Positions 17,601 to 26,868 are shown, counted from the first letter of the stretch. The stretch is DNA of 64,000 nt from QHCE01 sp041743105 (GCA_041743105.1 JBGTNI010000072.1:1-64000); one strand, 5' to 3'. Notes: generated from the letters alone by a model not told the origin. Made by a program: numbers and translations.

Positions 17601-19901
17601 ATGGCAGATGGTAGTAGCCAGCCGGCGCCCGCCTATAACACCGCGGTCGACGTGCCACAGGACCAGCGCACAATTTTCGACGGCGACACGTTCGCGCTGT
17701 CGAGTCCCGATGGCAACATCGGCGGCTACGGGCCGGAAGGCTTTTACTCTCAGCAACGGCGCATACTTTCCAGGCTTCGCCTGACAGTGAACGGAGAGCC
17801 ACCGAGGGCGCTGGGTGGCGACCAGCGAGACTCATTTACCGGAACCTTTGTACTGCGAACCCGCTCCGGTGATATTCCGGCAGACACCGGCACGGCCATA
17901 CTCCGGCAGCGCGCCGTCTCAGGCGGCTGTCTCCGCGAAGATCTCGCTGTAACCAATCACAGTGCCGAACCCGTGGCGCTCACGCTCAAGCTCGAGTTCG
18001 GGGTCGACAACGCACAGCTGGTGGACGTCCGCTCGGGGGCGGTATCGCGCTCACCAGCCGCGACAGAGCAGGTGAACACCCCAGACAACGGCACTCTCCG
18101 AATGGTTCTCCGTAGCGATACCACAACCGGTGCACTCGTCGAGGTGGAACCTATGACAGCCGGACCGGCTCTCACGATTGACTCCGACGACAGCAGCCTT
18201 AGCTTTGATCTGAGACTCGCACCGCAGGAAACGTGGCGTACCAGCGTCGGGATTCGTTCGCTCCGCAACGGGGTGCCTCTTCCAACCCCGTTCCCGTTCG
18301 GAAAACCGATTAAGAATTCCGAACCGGCACGGCGGTCGGCTCATTGGCTGCGCGGTACGGCCAGGATTGCGGCCGGGCCGGCACGGCTGGACGCGACATT
18401 CAACGGCCTCATGGTGCAAGCCGAGCAAGATCTGGGGGCGCTAAGAATAAATGACATTCCGGGTATGACCAGCCTGGATAGTGAATCTCGCCCGCCCGCT
18501 GCTGGCTCACCTTGGTTTATGTATCTGTACTTTCGAGACGCGTTACTCGCCGGCATAATGTCACTGCCGCTGCAACCTCAGCTGCTGATCGGCACGGTTC
18601 GCGTCGGGGCCCGGCTCCAAGGTTCGCGCGTGAATCCCCTGATCGAAGAAGAGCCGGGCAAAATCCTGAACAGAGTACGGCACGATCCAGCCGGCTTGTC
18701 GCACTACTACGGCAGCGTGGATGCAACACCGTTATTTGTCATGGCTGTAGGGGAGCTGCACCGCTGGGGTTTCGGCAACGACGTCGCCGATCTAATGCCA
18801 AATGTCGATGCGGCCTTGCAATGGATCTCCGAGTACGGCGACAAAGACGGCGATGGTTTCGTCGAATACCAGTCTCCTCCGGAAAGCGTGAGGAAGGGAC
18901 AGAACCAGTGCTGGCGCGATTCACCCGACTCGATGAATTTCTTCGATGGCACCCCCGCTATGACTCCGATCGCCGCTGGGGATGTACAGGGCTATGTCTA
19001 CGGCGCGTACCTGGCGCGAGCCGACATCGCCGCTTCCATGGGTGACGCGGCGACTGAACAACGGTATCTGCAGAAAGCTGCTGAGCTGAAACGTCGATTC
19101 GACAACGGATTCTGGCTGAGCGATGAGGCGTTTCCCGCTCTGGCGTTGGATAGGGACAAACGACCGCTTGACGTCGTAACTTCTGATGCAGGCCATCTAC
19201 TATGGACCGGTATCGTCAATGACAACAAGGCGGCCATCGTCGCCGACCGGCTCTTGTCTCCGGAGCTTTTTACCGGGTTTGGTCTACGCACACTGAGCTC
19301 ACGGGCGGCGATATACAACCCAACCCGGTATCACAACGGTGCGGTATGGCCCCATAACACCGCCATCGGCGTGGCCGGCCTGACCCGCTACGGCCACATC
19401 GACCACGCCGGACGTCTCGCTGAAGGACTGTTCTTGGCGGCACAGCACATGCCGACTAACCGTTTTCCGGAGCTCTTCTGCGGTTTCGGCAAGGATGAGG
19501 TGAACAAGCCGGTGTGGTATCCCGGAGGCTGCGAGCCGCAACTCTGGGGAGCTGCAATCCCACCCCTGCTGGCAAGAAGCTTCCTTGGTCTCGAGCCGAA
19601 CCTGCCACGCAACCAGGTTCGGTTGAACCCGGCGCTACCCCAGTTCTTGAGCGGACTCCAACTGAACGGAATATCACTGGGCGGCAGCAAGATCGACGTT
19701 CGGCTGGGACGAGATACCCGCGGTAATATTCTGCCGCCAGCAGTCACGGGCGCCAGTAGGGACACCACACTGTTAACGGCACCGCTCTTTGGTTCTGACA
19801 GCTATCACCCGCGGCGGTTACGAGCACGCACAATGCCGGCGAGAGTAGCCACCGGCCTTAGGGACAAGGCCGAGGATCTCCTTCTTCGCCATCGGAGGTA
19901 A
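17601..19901 (+). CDS. Glycogen-debranching-type amylo-alpha-1,6-glucosidase
   Basis: This 766-residue cytoplasmic enzyme of the actinobacterial amylo-1,6-glucosidase group probably hydrolyses alpha-1,6 branches in glycogen or related oligosaccharides. An N-terminal beta-rich domain (about residues 10-230) contains FDGDTFALSSPDGNIGGYGPEGFY and REDLAVTNHS. The C-terminal alpha/alpha toroid carries YGDKDGDGFVEY (about residues 412-423), a strong family marker, then WPHNTAIGVAGL and CGFGKDE. The start follows AAGGG, directly after the broken zeta gene. The last 50 residues are basic and less typical. Confidence 0.85.
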   Translation: MADGSSQPAPAYNTAVDVPQDQRTIFDGDTFALSSPDGNIGGYGPEGFYSQQRRILSRLRLTVNGEPPRALGGDQRDSFTGTFVLRTRSGDIPADTGTAILRQRAVSGGCLREDLAVTNHSAEPVALTLKLEFGVDNAQLVDVRSGAVSRSPAATEQVNTPDNGTLRMVLRSDTTTGALVEVEPMTAGPALTIDSDDSSLSFDLRLAPQETWRTSVGIRSLRNGVPLPTPFPFGKPIKNSEPARRSAHWLRGTARIAAGPARLDATFNGLMVQAEQDLGALRINDIPGMTSLDSESRPPAAGSPWFMYLYFRDALLAGIMSLPLQPQLLIGTVRVGARLQGSRVNPLIEEEPGKILNRVRHDPAGLSHYYGSVDATPLFVMAVGELHRWGFGNDVADLMPNVDAALQWISEYGDKDGDGFVEYQSPPESVRKGQNQCWRDSPDSMNFFDGTPAMTPIAAGDVQGYVYGAYLARADIAASMGDAATEQRYLQKAAELKRRFDNGFWLSDEAFPALALDRDKRPLDVVTSDAGHLLWTGIVNDNKAAIVADRLLSPELFTGFGLRTLSSRAAIYNPTRYHNGAVWPHNTAIGVAGLTRYGHIDHAGRLAEGLFLAAQHMPTNRFPELFCGFGKDEVNKPVWYPGGCEPQLWGAAIPPLLARSFLGLEPNLPRNQVRLNPALPQFLSGLQLNGISLGGSKIDVRLGRDTRGNILPPAVTGASRDTTLLTAPLFGSDSYHPRRLRARTMPARVATGLRDKAEDLLLRHRR

Positions 19902-19943
19902 GAGGAGCCCCTCTGCGACTGGATGGTTAGAGCCCGGATGCTC

Positions 19944-20225
19944 TTAGGCGGCATTCACCGTGTCGGTGAACCGCTGCCGCGCTGCTTGCCGGGATACTCC
20001 CAGCACTACCGCGATCTGATTCCATGACCGCCCGTGTGCACGGGCAATTTCAACAGCCTCCCGCAGTCGGGCCTCGTCCGCTCGAACGGCCTCAGAAGCG
20101 GCTGAGATATAACGGAGGTCGTCAGTGTGATCGACCTCCGCAGTTTCTGGGTCGATCACATCCGCGAGCCGTTCAAACCGTTGCGCTGCCCGCTCGATGT
20201 CGTCATCTGTGTGTCGCATTGTCAT
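19944..20225 (-). CDS. HTH antitoxin-like protein
   Basis: This 93-residue protein has a helical N-terminal half and a C-terminal HTH (GRSWNQIAVVLGVSRQAARQRF). The same pattern appears in many small actinobacterial DNA-binding proteins paired with a small gene. The ATG at 20225 lies 4 bases after the stop of the preceding gene. A longer frame starting at 20348 would overlap that whole gene and is rejected. It probably binds the palindrome at 20460-20479 and represses the pair. Confidence 0.7.
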   Translation of the reverse strand: MTMRHTDDDIERAAQRFERLADVIDPETAEVDHTDDLRYISAASEAVRADEARLREAVEIARAHGRSWNQIAVVLGVSRQAARQRFTDTVNAA

Positions 20226-20229
20226 CACC

Positions 20230-20460
20230 TCACCCAAGGAATCGGTAAAACTTCGACCGCAGCGGCATGGCGTGGATGACAACCGGGTCGTCCCCATCCA
20301 AGTCGAGAATGCCGATCTCCAGCAGTGCTCCATCCCGCGCCGACCCAATGAGCATCGTCAAATCGTCGCCCATAACGACCCGACGCATCGCACTACTGAC
20401 GGCATGCCATACGTCCGCGTCGGTAACGCCGTGCTTCCGCGCTGGCTCTCCGATCCGCAT
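20230..20460 (-). CDS. Small toxin-like protein of a TA pair
   Basis: This 76-residue protein begins MRIGEPARKHGVTDADVWHA. It contains LTMLIGSARDGALLEIGIL and VVIHAMPLRSKFYRFL, a layout reminiscent of BrnT/RelE-like small toxins. It is the first gene of a two-gene unit with an HTH protein downstream, the order seen in higBA-type modules. ATG 20460 is preferred over TTG 20466. The start codon overlaps a perfect palindrome, so the mRNA may be nearly leaderless. Toxicity is inferred, not shown. Confidence 0.6.
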   Translation of the reverse strand: MRIGEPARKHGVTDADVWHAVSSAMRRVVMGDDLTMLIGSARDGALLEIGILDLDGDDPVVIHAMPLRSKFYRFLG

Positions 20461-20479
20461 AGACAACCTGCCTTGTCTA
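20460..20479. promoter_or_regulatory. Palindromic operator of the small TA pair
   Basis: TAGACAA and TTGTCTA form a perfect 7-bp inverted repeat around CCTGCC. The last base of one arm is the A of the ATG start of the toxin-like gene. Autoregulation through such a site by the HTH partner is usual in TA modules; here it is inferred from position. Confidence 0.55.
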
Positions 20480-20543
20480 AGGATAGATGTAAGGGCTCGT
20501 CATAGGAAGAGGCTCGAGAAGCCAGAGTTTGCCCAGCACTTTC

Positions 20544-21071
20544 TCACGGCAGAAGCAGGCGTTGGCCGGGCTCGATCCAGACACCGTCGAGGTCGTTGAG
20601 TTCGGCAATCTGCAACACCGTTGCCGGCACGCGATGCCGTCCGGCGTGTCGTGCGGCAATGCTCCACACTGTGTCGCCCGATCCCACCACTACGCTCTTG
20701 TGCTCCTGCCTCGATCCCGCTCCCATGGCCCGCGTTTGCGTCGCCACAGCCGCCACCAGCAGCACCGCCAGTACTATAAAAACTAGTCTCAGCACTACGC
20801 GACCCCGGCAAGTGAGTCGCACCGACGAAGGTCTCGGCGATACTGCTCGGCGTGGCCGGGCCGCGACCGATGCGGATCGTCGGAGCTTGGCGGGCAGCGC
20901 AGCAGACTCGACTCGTGAAGATACCGAAGGTTGCGCGATCGTCCGGCAAGCTCTACGCGGCCGCGAGGCGAGGTGGCCCAGGGGCGTCGGACCTGCCGGA
21001 TCGGAGGAGGGCACCAGGTAGACCCGTGGCTGAGCACCGCCCGTGCGCTCAGCCATTGCGTACTCAGTCAT
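20544..21071 (-). CDS. LysM peptidoglycan-binding protein next to lexA
   Basis: This 175-residue type II membrane protein has a basic, disordered cytoplasmic part (residues 1-90), one TM helix (about residues 92-110, VVLRLVFIVLAVLLVAAVA) and an outer LysM domain from about residue 125 (VVGSGDTVWSIAARHAG to PGQRLLLP). It is divergently placed from lexA, like SOS-induced cell-division inhibitors of the YneA type in Firmicutes and the LysM genes beside lexA in other actinobacteria. A candidate LexA box at 21113-21128 lies 42 bases before its start. A division-control role is inferred. Confidence 0.8.
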   Translation of the reverse strand: MTEYAMAERTGGAQPRVYLVPSSDPAGPTPLGHLASRPRRACRTIAQPSVSSRVESAALPAKLRRSASVAARPRRAVSPRPSSVRLTCRGRVVLRLVFIVLAVLLVAAVATQTRAMGAGSRQEHKSVVVGSGDTVWSIAARHAGRHRVPATVLQIAELNDLDGVWIEPGQRLLLP

Positions 21072-21112
21072 AACACACTCCCGAGGGTCAAACTCTTAGC
21101 ACATTCGTTCGA

Positions 21113-21128
21113 TAGAACATCCGTACGA
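21113..21128. promoter_or_regulatory. Candidate LexA (SOS) box for the LysM gene
   Basis: TAGAACATCCGTACGA matches TCGAAC-N4-GTTCGA at 10 of 12 defined positions and lies 42 bases upstream of the LysM gene's ATG, where a promoter is expected. Confidence 0.6.
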
Positions 21129-21187
21129 GGAGTAGACACCTTGGGTGTGACAAAATCCAGTCCGACCCGGCGCGGCGGACGGATTTT

Positions 21188-21203
21188 TCGTACATACGTT
21201 TGG
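21188..21203. promoter_or_regulatory. Candidate LexA (SOS) box for lexA
   Basis: TCGTACATACGTTTGG matches the actinobacterial SOS consensus at 9 of 12 defined positions. It sits 105 bases before lexA, consistent with lexA autoregulation. Confidence 0.5.
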
Positions 21204-21308
21204 TTCAATACCCTCACGGAGGTAGCCTGAGTGGGCCAATTGCCGCAATGAGGGTGGTACTAGCGCTGTCCGTGCCGGCACCGCACGCCGCAACGAAAGG
21301 GGCCACAC

Positions 21309-22052
21309 GTGGCCAGAAAGACGAGCACGCCATCGGTGCGTCTGGTGGCAGAGCTCCCCGAGACGACAGCGATATCCGATAGGGCAGCGACGATCAGCCC
21401 GCGCCAAAAGCGCATTCTTAACGTGATTCGTGAGTCGGTGCGCAGCCGTGGCTATCCACCCAGCGTGCGAGAGATAGGCGAGGCGGTCGGACTCACCTCG
21501 CCCTCCAGTGTCGCCTATCAGCTCACTGTGTTGCACAACAAGGGCTTGTTGCGTCGCGATCCACACCGCCCCCGAGCAGTGGATGTACGACCGGATAACA
21601 CCGTGCGACCCGAAACTACTGGCGATGACTCGGCACAGAGCACCGACGACGCTAGCAACGTCGTAACGTTGCGGCCGCAGCCGCGCTACGTTCCTATGGT
21701 GGGTCGCATCGCAGCCGGTGGTCCCATCCTCGCCGAGCAAAACACCGAAGAGGTTTTTCCATTGCCTAAAGAGCTGGTGGGCGATGGCGAGCTGTTCTCG
21801 GTGAAGGTGGTCGGAGATTCTATGATCGATGCCGCCATCTGCGATGGCGACTGGGTTGTCGTGCGCCAGCAACCCGATGCCAGCAACGGTGAGATCGTCG
21901 CCGCCATGATCGACGGCGAAGCCACTGTAAAAGTGTTCAGCCGCTCCAACGGTCACGCCTGGCTGTTGCCCCGAAATGCGGCCTACAAGCCAATCCCCGG
22001 GGATGACGCCACGGTGTTAGGTAAAGTGGTCAGCGTGCTACGGCGGCTGTAG
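21309..22052 (+). CDS. lexA: SOS repressor LexA
   Basis: This 247-residue protein (EC 3.4.21.88) represses DNA-damage genes and cleaves itself when RecA filaments form. The winged HTH covers about residues 30-95 (SPRQKRILNVI and YPPSVREIGEAVGLTS). The S24 peptidase domain carries the Ala-Gly cleavage site in GRIAAGGPI, the nucleophile Ser in VGDSMID and the Lys in GEATVKVF. The GTG start follows GAAAGGGG. The gene is divergent from the LysM gene, with two candidate SOS boxes between them. Confidence 0.97.
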   Translation: MARKTSTPSVRLVAELPETTAISDRAATISPRQKRILNVIRESVRSRGYPPSVREIGEAVGLTSPSSVAYQLTVLHNKGLLRRDPHRPRAVDVRPDNTVRPETTGDDSAQSTDDASNVVTLRPQPRYVPMVGRIAAGGPILAEQNTEEVFPLPKELVGDGELFSVKVVGDSMIDAAICDGDWVVVRQQPDASNGEIVAAMIDGEATVKVFSRSNGHAWLLPRNAAYKPIPGDDATVLGKVVSVLRRL

Positions 22053-22087
22053 ACCGCGCGTGTCACAGGTTGCCCCACACCATGCGT

Positions 22088-23551
22088 CTACTCAGTGGGA
22101 TTACGCCCCCCATATACCGTGCCGCGTTTATTACCCGGCGTAGTTGGAGCACCCGCCGGCGGGCGGGCGGCATTCGCCGAATCGCCGTAAACGGTGCCCT
22201 GGCCGGCCTTGCCCCGCGGTGCGGTCGGGGCGGTCGTCGGTGGAGCTGAAACCTGCGGCACCGAAGTCGATGCGGCGAAGCTGGAGCCGTACGTGGTACC
22301 GCGCGACCCCATGCCCGCTGGCGGCACCGTCGCACCGGGACCTGCCGTAATCTGCCGAGGTACCGGACCTGGCGGATACAGCAACGGCGCCGGGCCGGGC
22401 GGAACGTACGGTCCGGAAACCCCGATAACGTCATCTTCTTCCGCTGGCTCGGCCGTGCTATCGGTGGTGGGCCGCCTGCGACGCCAGCGCAGTATGCCCA
22501 GGATGCCGGAGACAAGCAGCAGCCCGCCCAGCAGTGCAGTGGCGTAAATGCCGCTCATAAGGTTGGTGTGGTTCAGATCGGGTACGCCAAATCCCCAGCC
22601 GGAATCGTCATCGCTTTGGGAACCCTCACTAGAGTTAGCAGCCGCGCGCGCCGGCTTCCATTGCTGCAACGGCTGCCCTACACCCTCGGAAAGGGTGACG
22701 AATCCGGCGTTGTCCAATGTGTATCCGATGGATTCACCATGTGGCTCCCCCTGCAGCGGCGTGCGGGTCGGATCGCCGGAAGTCAGAGCTTCGGCGATGG
22801 CTCTAGCAGTATTGTTGTCGTCGCCCAACTCCCATTCGTAGGCATCGGTATAGGTGCGCAGTGCCACGTGTTTACCGTCGGGCGCTACTGCTCCCCCGGT
22901 CACCAATACCCCTGCGGCCGGGCCTGCGTCGAGGGGACCTCCGGGCGTTCCCGCAGCGGCGATCGTGACGGTGCCTGCGGCACGAAGCGCTACCGGCGCG
23001 GTCGAGGGAGGCGCTAACGGCCGCGTGGCGACATACACTTTCGCGGTTCCTGAAGACTCTTTGGTAACGATCACCGGAGTCTTGTCGAGGGGCATGAGCA
23101 ACGCTTCCGCGTCGTGCGCCCCGTCGGGATAGGCCAAGCGATGGCGGGTAGCGGCACCGGTACCGGGGTTTACCTCCCAGATCACGACGGTCTCGCGCTC
23201 CCGATCGTTATCGCCGATGTCGGCGATCCACAGTGTGCCGTCACCGGTGCGGGCAAGGTCTTCGGGATCGAACGGATTCTGCGGCGAGGTCAAGATTCGA
23301 GAGATCGAGCATTCTCGATCCAGCAAAAACACGGTCACTTCGTCGCCGCCATCGTTCACGACGGCGTATCCGCTTGGGGTAGCGACCAGGCCACTGGCCT
23401 CAGCGAGCCGCGCATCGCTGTTCGTGCACAGCGTGGCCGCGCCCCCAGGGGCCGCCATCGCGGCCAGAGACATCGGCCCAAACCCCAGCAGGGCGCACAG
23501 TAGCGCCGCCGCGGTAAAGACGCGGGCAAGTAAGGATTGCAGCACAGACAC
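22088..23551 (-). CDS. Secreted, membrane-anchored propeller-like protein
   Basis: This protein of about 487 residues starts with a signal peptide (VFTAAALLCALLGF, AMAAP). The large extracellular domain has propeller-like strands, among them SGYAVVNDGGDEVTVFLL, DGTLWIADIGDNDRE and HDAEALLMPLDKTPVIVTKE. One TM helix follows (IYATALLGGLLLVSGILGIL), and then a cytoplasmic tail rich in Pro/Gly/Thr with repeated GTVYG/GTTYG motifs. The function is unknown. The GTG at 23551 is chosen because it opens the signal peptide; the frame is open 27 codons further upstream. It converges on lexA. Confidence 0.75.
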   Translation of the reverse strand: MSVLQSLLARVFTAAALLCALLGFGPMSLAAMAAPGGAATLCTNSDARLAEASGLVATPSGYAVVNDGGDEVTVFLLDRECSISRILTSPQNPFDPEDLARTGDGTLWIADIGDNDRERETVVIWEVNPGTGAATRHRLAYPDGAHDAEALLMPLDKTPVIVTKESSGTAKVYVATRPLAPPSTAPVALRAAGTVTIAAAGTPGGPLDAGPAAGVLVTGGAVAPDGKHVALRTYTDAYEWELGDDNNTARAIAEALTSGDPTRTPLQGEPHGESIGYTLDNAGFVTLSEGVGQPLQQWKPARAAANSSEGSQSDDDSGWGFGVPDLNHTNLMSGIYATALLGGLLLVSGILGILRWRRRRPTTDSTAEPAEEDDVIGVSGPYVPPGPAPLLYPPGPVPRQITAGPGATVPPAGMGSRGTTYGSSFAASTSVPQVSAPPTTAPTAPRGKAGQGTVYGDSANAARPPAGAPTTPGNKRGTVYGGRNPTE

Positions 23552-23656
23552 GTGCTCCAGTGTGACAGAATTGCCACGGAGTCGCCGTAGCTGCCGCAGA
23601 ACCTTCACCGCTGACGCACTCGACGGCGACACAGCAGCACCGATGACGCCGCTGGT

Positions 23657-23841
23657 TCATCGACCAAGCGGCGAGTCGTGATGTGAAGCCCCTGCCACAC
23701 CATCGGAGCTTTTCGTGAAGACCACGGGTGTGCGGTGATTACCGCCACGGCCGTTGATGACGGCGTAGCCGTTTCCGGTCACGACGAGTCCGCTCATCCG
23801 GGCAGTTTGGCATAGCGCATGGTCATCGCATCGAGCAGCGT
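23657..23841 (-). pseudogene. Remnant of a second copy of the propeller-like protein gene
   Basis: Between hflX and the intact gene, a short frame reads LCQTARMSGLVVTGNGYAVI, then TPVVFTKSSDGVAGA. These match two separated stretches of the downstream protein (LCTNSDARLAEASGLVATPS with GYAVVND, and TPVIVTKESSGTAKVY). A paralogue that lost its middle and its end explains the pattern. Confidence 0.6.
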
Positions 23842-25263
23842 TCAGGTCGTGCAAGCCAGGGCATACAGCTGCGCGGCGAGTTCGGGCGAGACTCGTGCGC
23901 GCAGGTTCGTTCCACGCGAATCGTGGCGCACAGCGAGCACCTCGCCATCGCGATAGACGCGTGAGATAACGTCACCCCGGTCGAAAGGGACACAGACATC
24001 TACCTCCGTGGCCGGTCGCGGCAGCGCGGCGGCCAACGCCTGACGTAGCTGCTCGATTCCGTCGCCGGTCCGAGCGCAGACATACACCGCGTCTGGTAGG
24101 ACGCACCGCAGCACGGTCAGTGCCTCCTTGTCGGCGGCATCGATCTTGTTGACCACGAGCAGTTCAGTGGTCTGCCCCGCGCCCGCTTCGGCAAGCACCG
24201 TGCGCACGGTAGCGAGCTGACTAGACGGATCGGGGTCGGAGCCGTCGATGACGTGCATGATCACGTCGGCGTCGGACACCTCTTCCAGTGTGGAGGCGAA
24301 GGCGTCCACCAGCTGATGCGGCAAATGCCGCACGAACCCGACAGTGTCGGTGAGGGTAAAACCACGACCATCTGGTGTCTGTGCCCGACGCACGATCGGA
24401 TCGAGGGTGGCAAACAGCGCGTCCTGGACTAACACATCGGCGGCCGTGAGCCGGTTGAGCAGGCTGGACTTGCCGGCGTTGGTATAACCGGCGATGGCCA
24501 CCGCGGGCACCCAGGCACGCCGCCGGGACTGCCGCTGCGTGCCACGTACGGCAGCCATGGCCGCGATCTCCCGGCGCAACACCCCGATGCGGGCACGGAT
24601 CCGCCGGCGATCGGTCTCGAGCTTGGTTTCACCGGAACCTTGTCGGGTACCGATACCACCACCGGTACGCGACAAAGCCTGGCCCCAGCCGCGAAGCCGC
24701 GGTAGCAGATAACGAAGCTGCGCTAGTTCGACCTGCGCCTTCCCCGCGCGACTGCGGGCGTGCTGGGCGAAGATGTCGAGAATGACAGCCACCCGGTCGA
24801 TGACCTTGACCTTGACGATGTCTTCAAGCTGGATGAGTTGGCCTGGGGAGAGCTCTCCGTCGCAGATCACGGTATCGGCGCCGGTGTCAGACACCGCATC
24901 TTTGAGTTCAGCGGCTTTACCGGAGCCGATATAGGTCGCTGGGTCTGGCTTGTCGCGACGCTGAATCAGCCCCTCCAGCACCTTCGCACCCGCGGTCTCT
25001 GCCAGCGCCGCCAACTCCACCAGCGAGCGCCGTGCCTGCGCTGGAGTGCCGCTGGTCCACACGCCTACCAGCACGACCCGTTCCAGCCGCAGTTGTCGGT
25101 ACTCGACCTCGCTGACGTCTGCCAGTTCGGTGGAGATACCGGCAACGCGGCGCAGCGCATGCCGATCGGAGAGATCGGCATGGTCGTCGTGGGTCGCGTC
25201 GCCGTCTACCGGGCGGAAGGCAGCAGTTGCGGGGGTATCGTCTGTGTCCACGGTTATGGCCAT
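23842..25263 (-). CDS. hflX: Ribosome-associated GTPase HflX
   Basis: This 473-residue GTPase splits stalled or hibernating ribosomes in the cytoplasm. The N-terminal HflX domain contains YIGSGKAAEL, ARSRAGKAQVELAQLRYLLPRL and GIGTRQGSGETKLE. The G domain shows G1 GYTNAGKSSLLNRL, G3 DTVGFVRHLP and G4 VVNKID. The C-terminal domain is short. The gene is divergent from the malic enzyme gene, with only 42 bases between the starts. Confidence 0.96.
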   Translation of the reverse strand: MAITVDTDDTPATAAFRPVDGDATHDDHADLSDRHALRRVAGISTELADVSEVEYRQLRLERVVLVGVWTSGTPAQARRSLVELAALAETAGAKVLEGLIQRRDKPDPATYIGSGKAAELKDAVSDTGADTVICDGELSPGQLIQLEDIVKVKVIDRVAVILDIFAQHARSRAGKAQVELAQLRYLLPRLRGWGQALSRTGGGIGTRQGSGETKLETDRRRIRARIGVLRREIAAMAAVRGTQRQSRRRAWVPAVAIAGYTNAGKSSLLNRLTAADVLVQDALFATLDPIVRRAQTPDGRGFTLTDTVGFVRHLPHQLVDAFASTLEEVSDADVIMHVIDGSDPDPSSQLATVRTVLAEAGAGQTTELLVVNKIDAADKEALTVLRCVLPDAVYVCARTGDGIEQLRQALAAALPRPATEVDVCVPFDRGDVISRVYRDGEVLAVRHDSRGTNLRARVSPELAAQLYALACTT

Positions 25264-25305
25264 ACCCTTCTATCGTATACGCCCTAGCCCGAAAGTAGGC
25301 AGACT

Positions 25306-26730
25306 ATGCCAGGCCGCATGCCCAGCGCGGGTTTCTCCATCACTGTCCGAGTCTCGGTCCCTGCCGAGCCCGCCGCGATCGGCAAGCTCACCACTGCGGT
25401 GGGTGCCGCCGGAGCTGTCGTCACGGCGCTGGATGTGGTCGATTCCGACCACATCCAGGTGGTCGTCGATCTCACGTGCGATACCGCAGACGGCGACCAC
25501 GCCGAACGTGTCACAGCGATGCTCCACGACACCGACGGCGTGCAGGTCCGTAAAGTCAGTGACCGCACGTTCCTGCTGCATTTGGGCGGGAAGATAGAGG
25601 TGACGCCCAAGATCTCGCTGCGTAACCGCGATGAACTCTCCCGCGCCTACACCCCAGGGGTCGCACGGGTTTGCCAGGCCATCGCCGACAACCCCGACGA
25701 TGCCCGCCGACTCACCATCAAGCGCAATACGGTCGCTGTGGTCAGCGATGGTTCGGCGGTGCTAGGTCTGGGTAACATCGGTCCAGCCGCGTCGCTGCCG
25801 GTGATGGAAGGCAAAGCGGCTCTGTTTAAGCGATTCGCCGGGGTAGACGCCTGGCCGGTAGTGCTCGATACCCAGGACGTCGATGGCATAGTCGAGATCG
25901 TACGTGCTCTTGCACCGGCATATGGCGGCATCAACTTAGAAGACATCGCGGCGCCCCGTTGTTTCGAAATCGAGCATCGGCTCCGTGAAACGCTGGATAT
26001 CCCGGTGTTCCACGACGACCAGCACGGAACAGCGATCGTGGTACTGGCAGCCCTCACCAATGCGCTGCGCGTTGTGGGCAAGAAACTCGGCGACGTCCGT
26101 GTGGTGCTCTCCGGCGCTGGTGCCGCCGGGACCGCGATCATCAAGTTGCTCATGGCTCAAGGTATCGGAGACATCGTCGCGTGCGATCGGAATGGCGCGC
26201 TGTACGCGGGAATGCCGGGGCTGAACCCGGCCATGCGCACCCTCGCCCAGACCACGAATACCGCTGGCTATCGGGGAAGTCTGGCGGGAGCGTTGCATGG
26301 GGCCGATGTCTTCATAGGCGTGAGCGCACCCAACCTGCTCACCGGGGACGACATCGCCATGATGGCAAGAGAGCCGGTGGTGTTCGCGTTGGCCAACCCC
26401 GATCCCGAGGTGGATCCGCGGGAAGCACGGCGGCACGCGGCAGTGGTCGCCACCGGACGCTCCGACGAACCCAATCAGATCAATAACGTGCTAGCTTTTC
26501 CGGGCGTATTCCGCGGGATGCTCGATGCCGGGGCACGCAGCTACTCCGACGAGATGGGGCTTGCAGCAGCTGGTGCTATCGCCGATGCGGTAGGGACCGG
26601 GAAACTCAACGCCAGCGTCATCGTGCCGAGCGTCTTCGACCCGCAGGTGGCGCCGGCTGTCGCTACAGCTGTCGCTACAGCTGCCCGGGCGTCGGGGCGG
26701 GCGGTGGAGAGAGATTCCGACCTCTCCTAG
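25306..26730 (+). CDS. NAD-dependent malic enzyme with N-terminal ACT domain
   Basis: This 474-residue malate dehydrogenase (oxaloacetate-decarboxylating) converts malate to pyruvate and CO2. The ACT-like regulatory domain spans about residues 1-85 (VSVPAEPAAIGKLTTAVGAAG). The catalytic part shows AYTPGVARVCQAI, NTVAVVSDGSAVLGLGNIGP, NLEDIAAPRCFEIE, VFHDDQHGTAIVVLAAL and the NAD site VVLSGAGAAGTAI. The ACT arrangement is usual in actinobacterial enzymes. A second ATG five codons downstream is possible. It is divergent from hflX. Confidence 0.95.
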   Translation: MPGRMPSAGFSITVRVSVPAEPAAIGKLTTAVGAAGAVVTALDVVDSDHIQVVVDLTCDTADGDHAERVTAMLHDTDGVQVRKVSDRTFLLHLGGKIEVTPKISLRNRDELSRAYTPGVARVCQAIADNPDDARRLTIKRNTVAVVSDGSAVLGLGNIGPAASLPVMEGKAALFKRFAGVDAWPVVLDTQDVDGIVEIVRALAPAYGGINLEDIAAPRCFEIEHRLRETLDIPVFHDDQHGTAIVVLAALTNALRVVGKKLGDVRVVLSGAGAAGTAIIKLLMAQGIGDIVACDRNGALYAGMPGLNPAMRTLAQTTNTAGYRGSLAGALHGADVFIGVSAPNLLTGDDIAMMAREPVVFALANPDPEVDPREARRHAAVVATGRSDEPNQINNVLAFPGVFRGMLDAGARSYSDEMGLAAAGAIADAVGTGKLNASVIVPSVFDPQVAPAVATAVATAARASGRAVERDSDLS

Positions 26731-26868
26731 CCGCGGTGACAGCGGAGCACTGAGCCGTTACAACACGGTGCGGTTGATCAGCTGAAATACTTAGCTGCGA
26801 CAATGCGGTGGATGTTTGGAGCGCCCCTTACCCCATCCACCGCGCAACCGCTACCAAGGACGCTTGCG

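Noticed and set aside
21107..21118. GTTC-GATA-GAAC palindrome near the LysM gene
   Set aside because: The half-sites are in the reverse order to the LexA consensus. The overlapping TAGAACATCCGTACGA is the better match.
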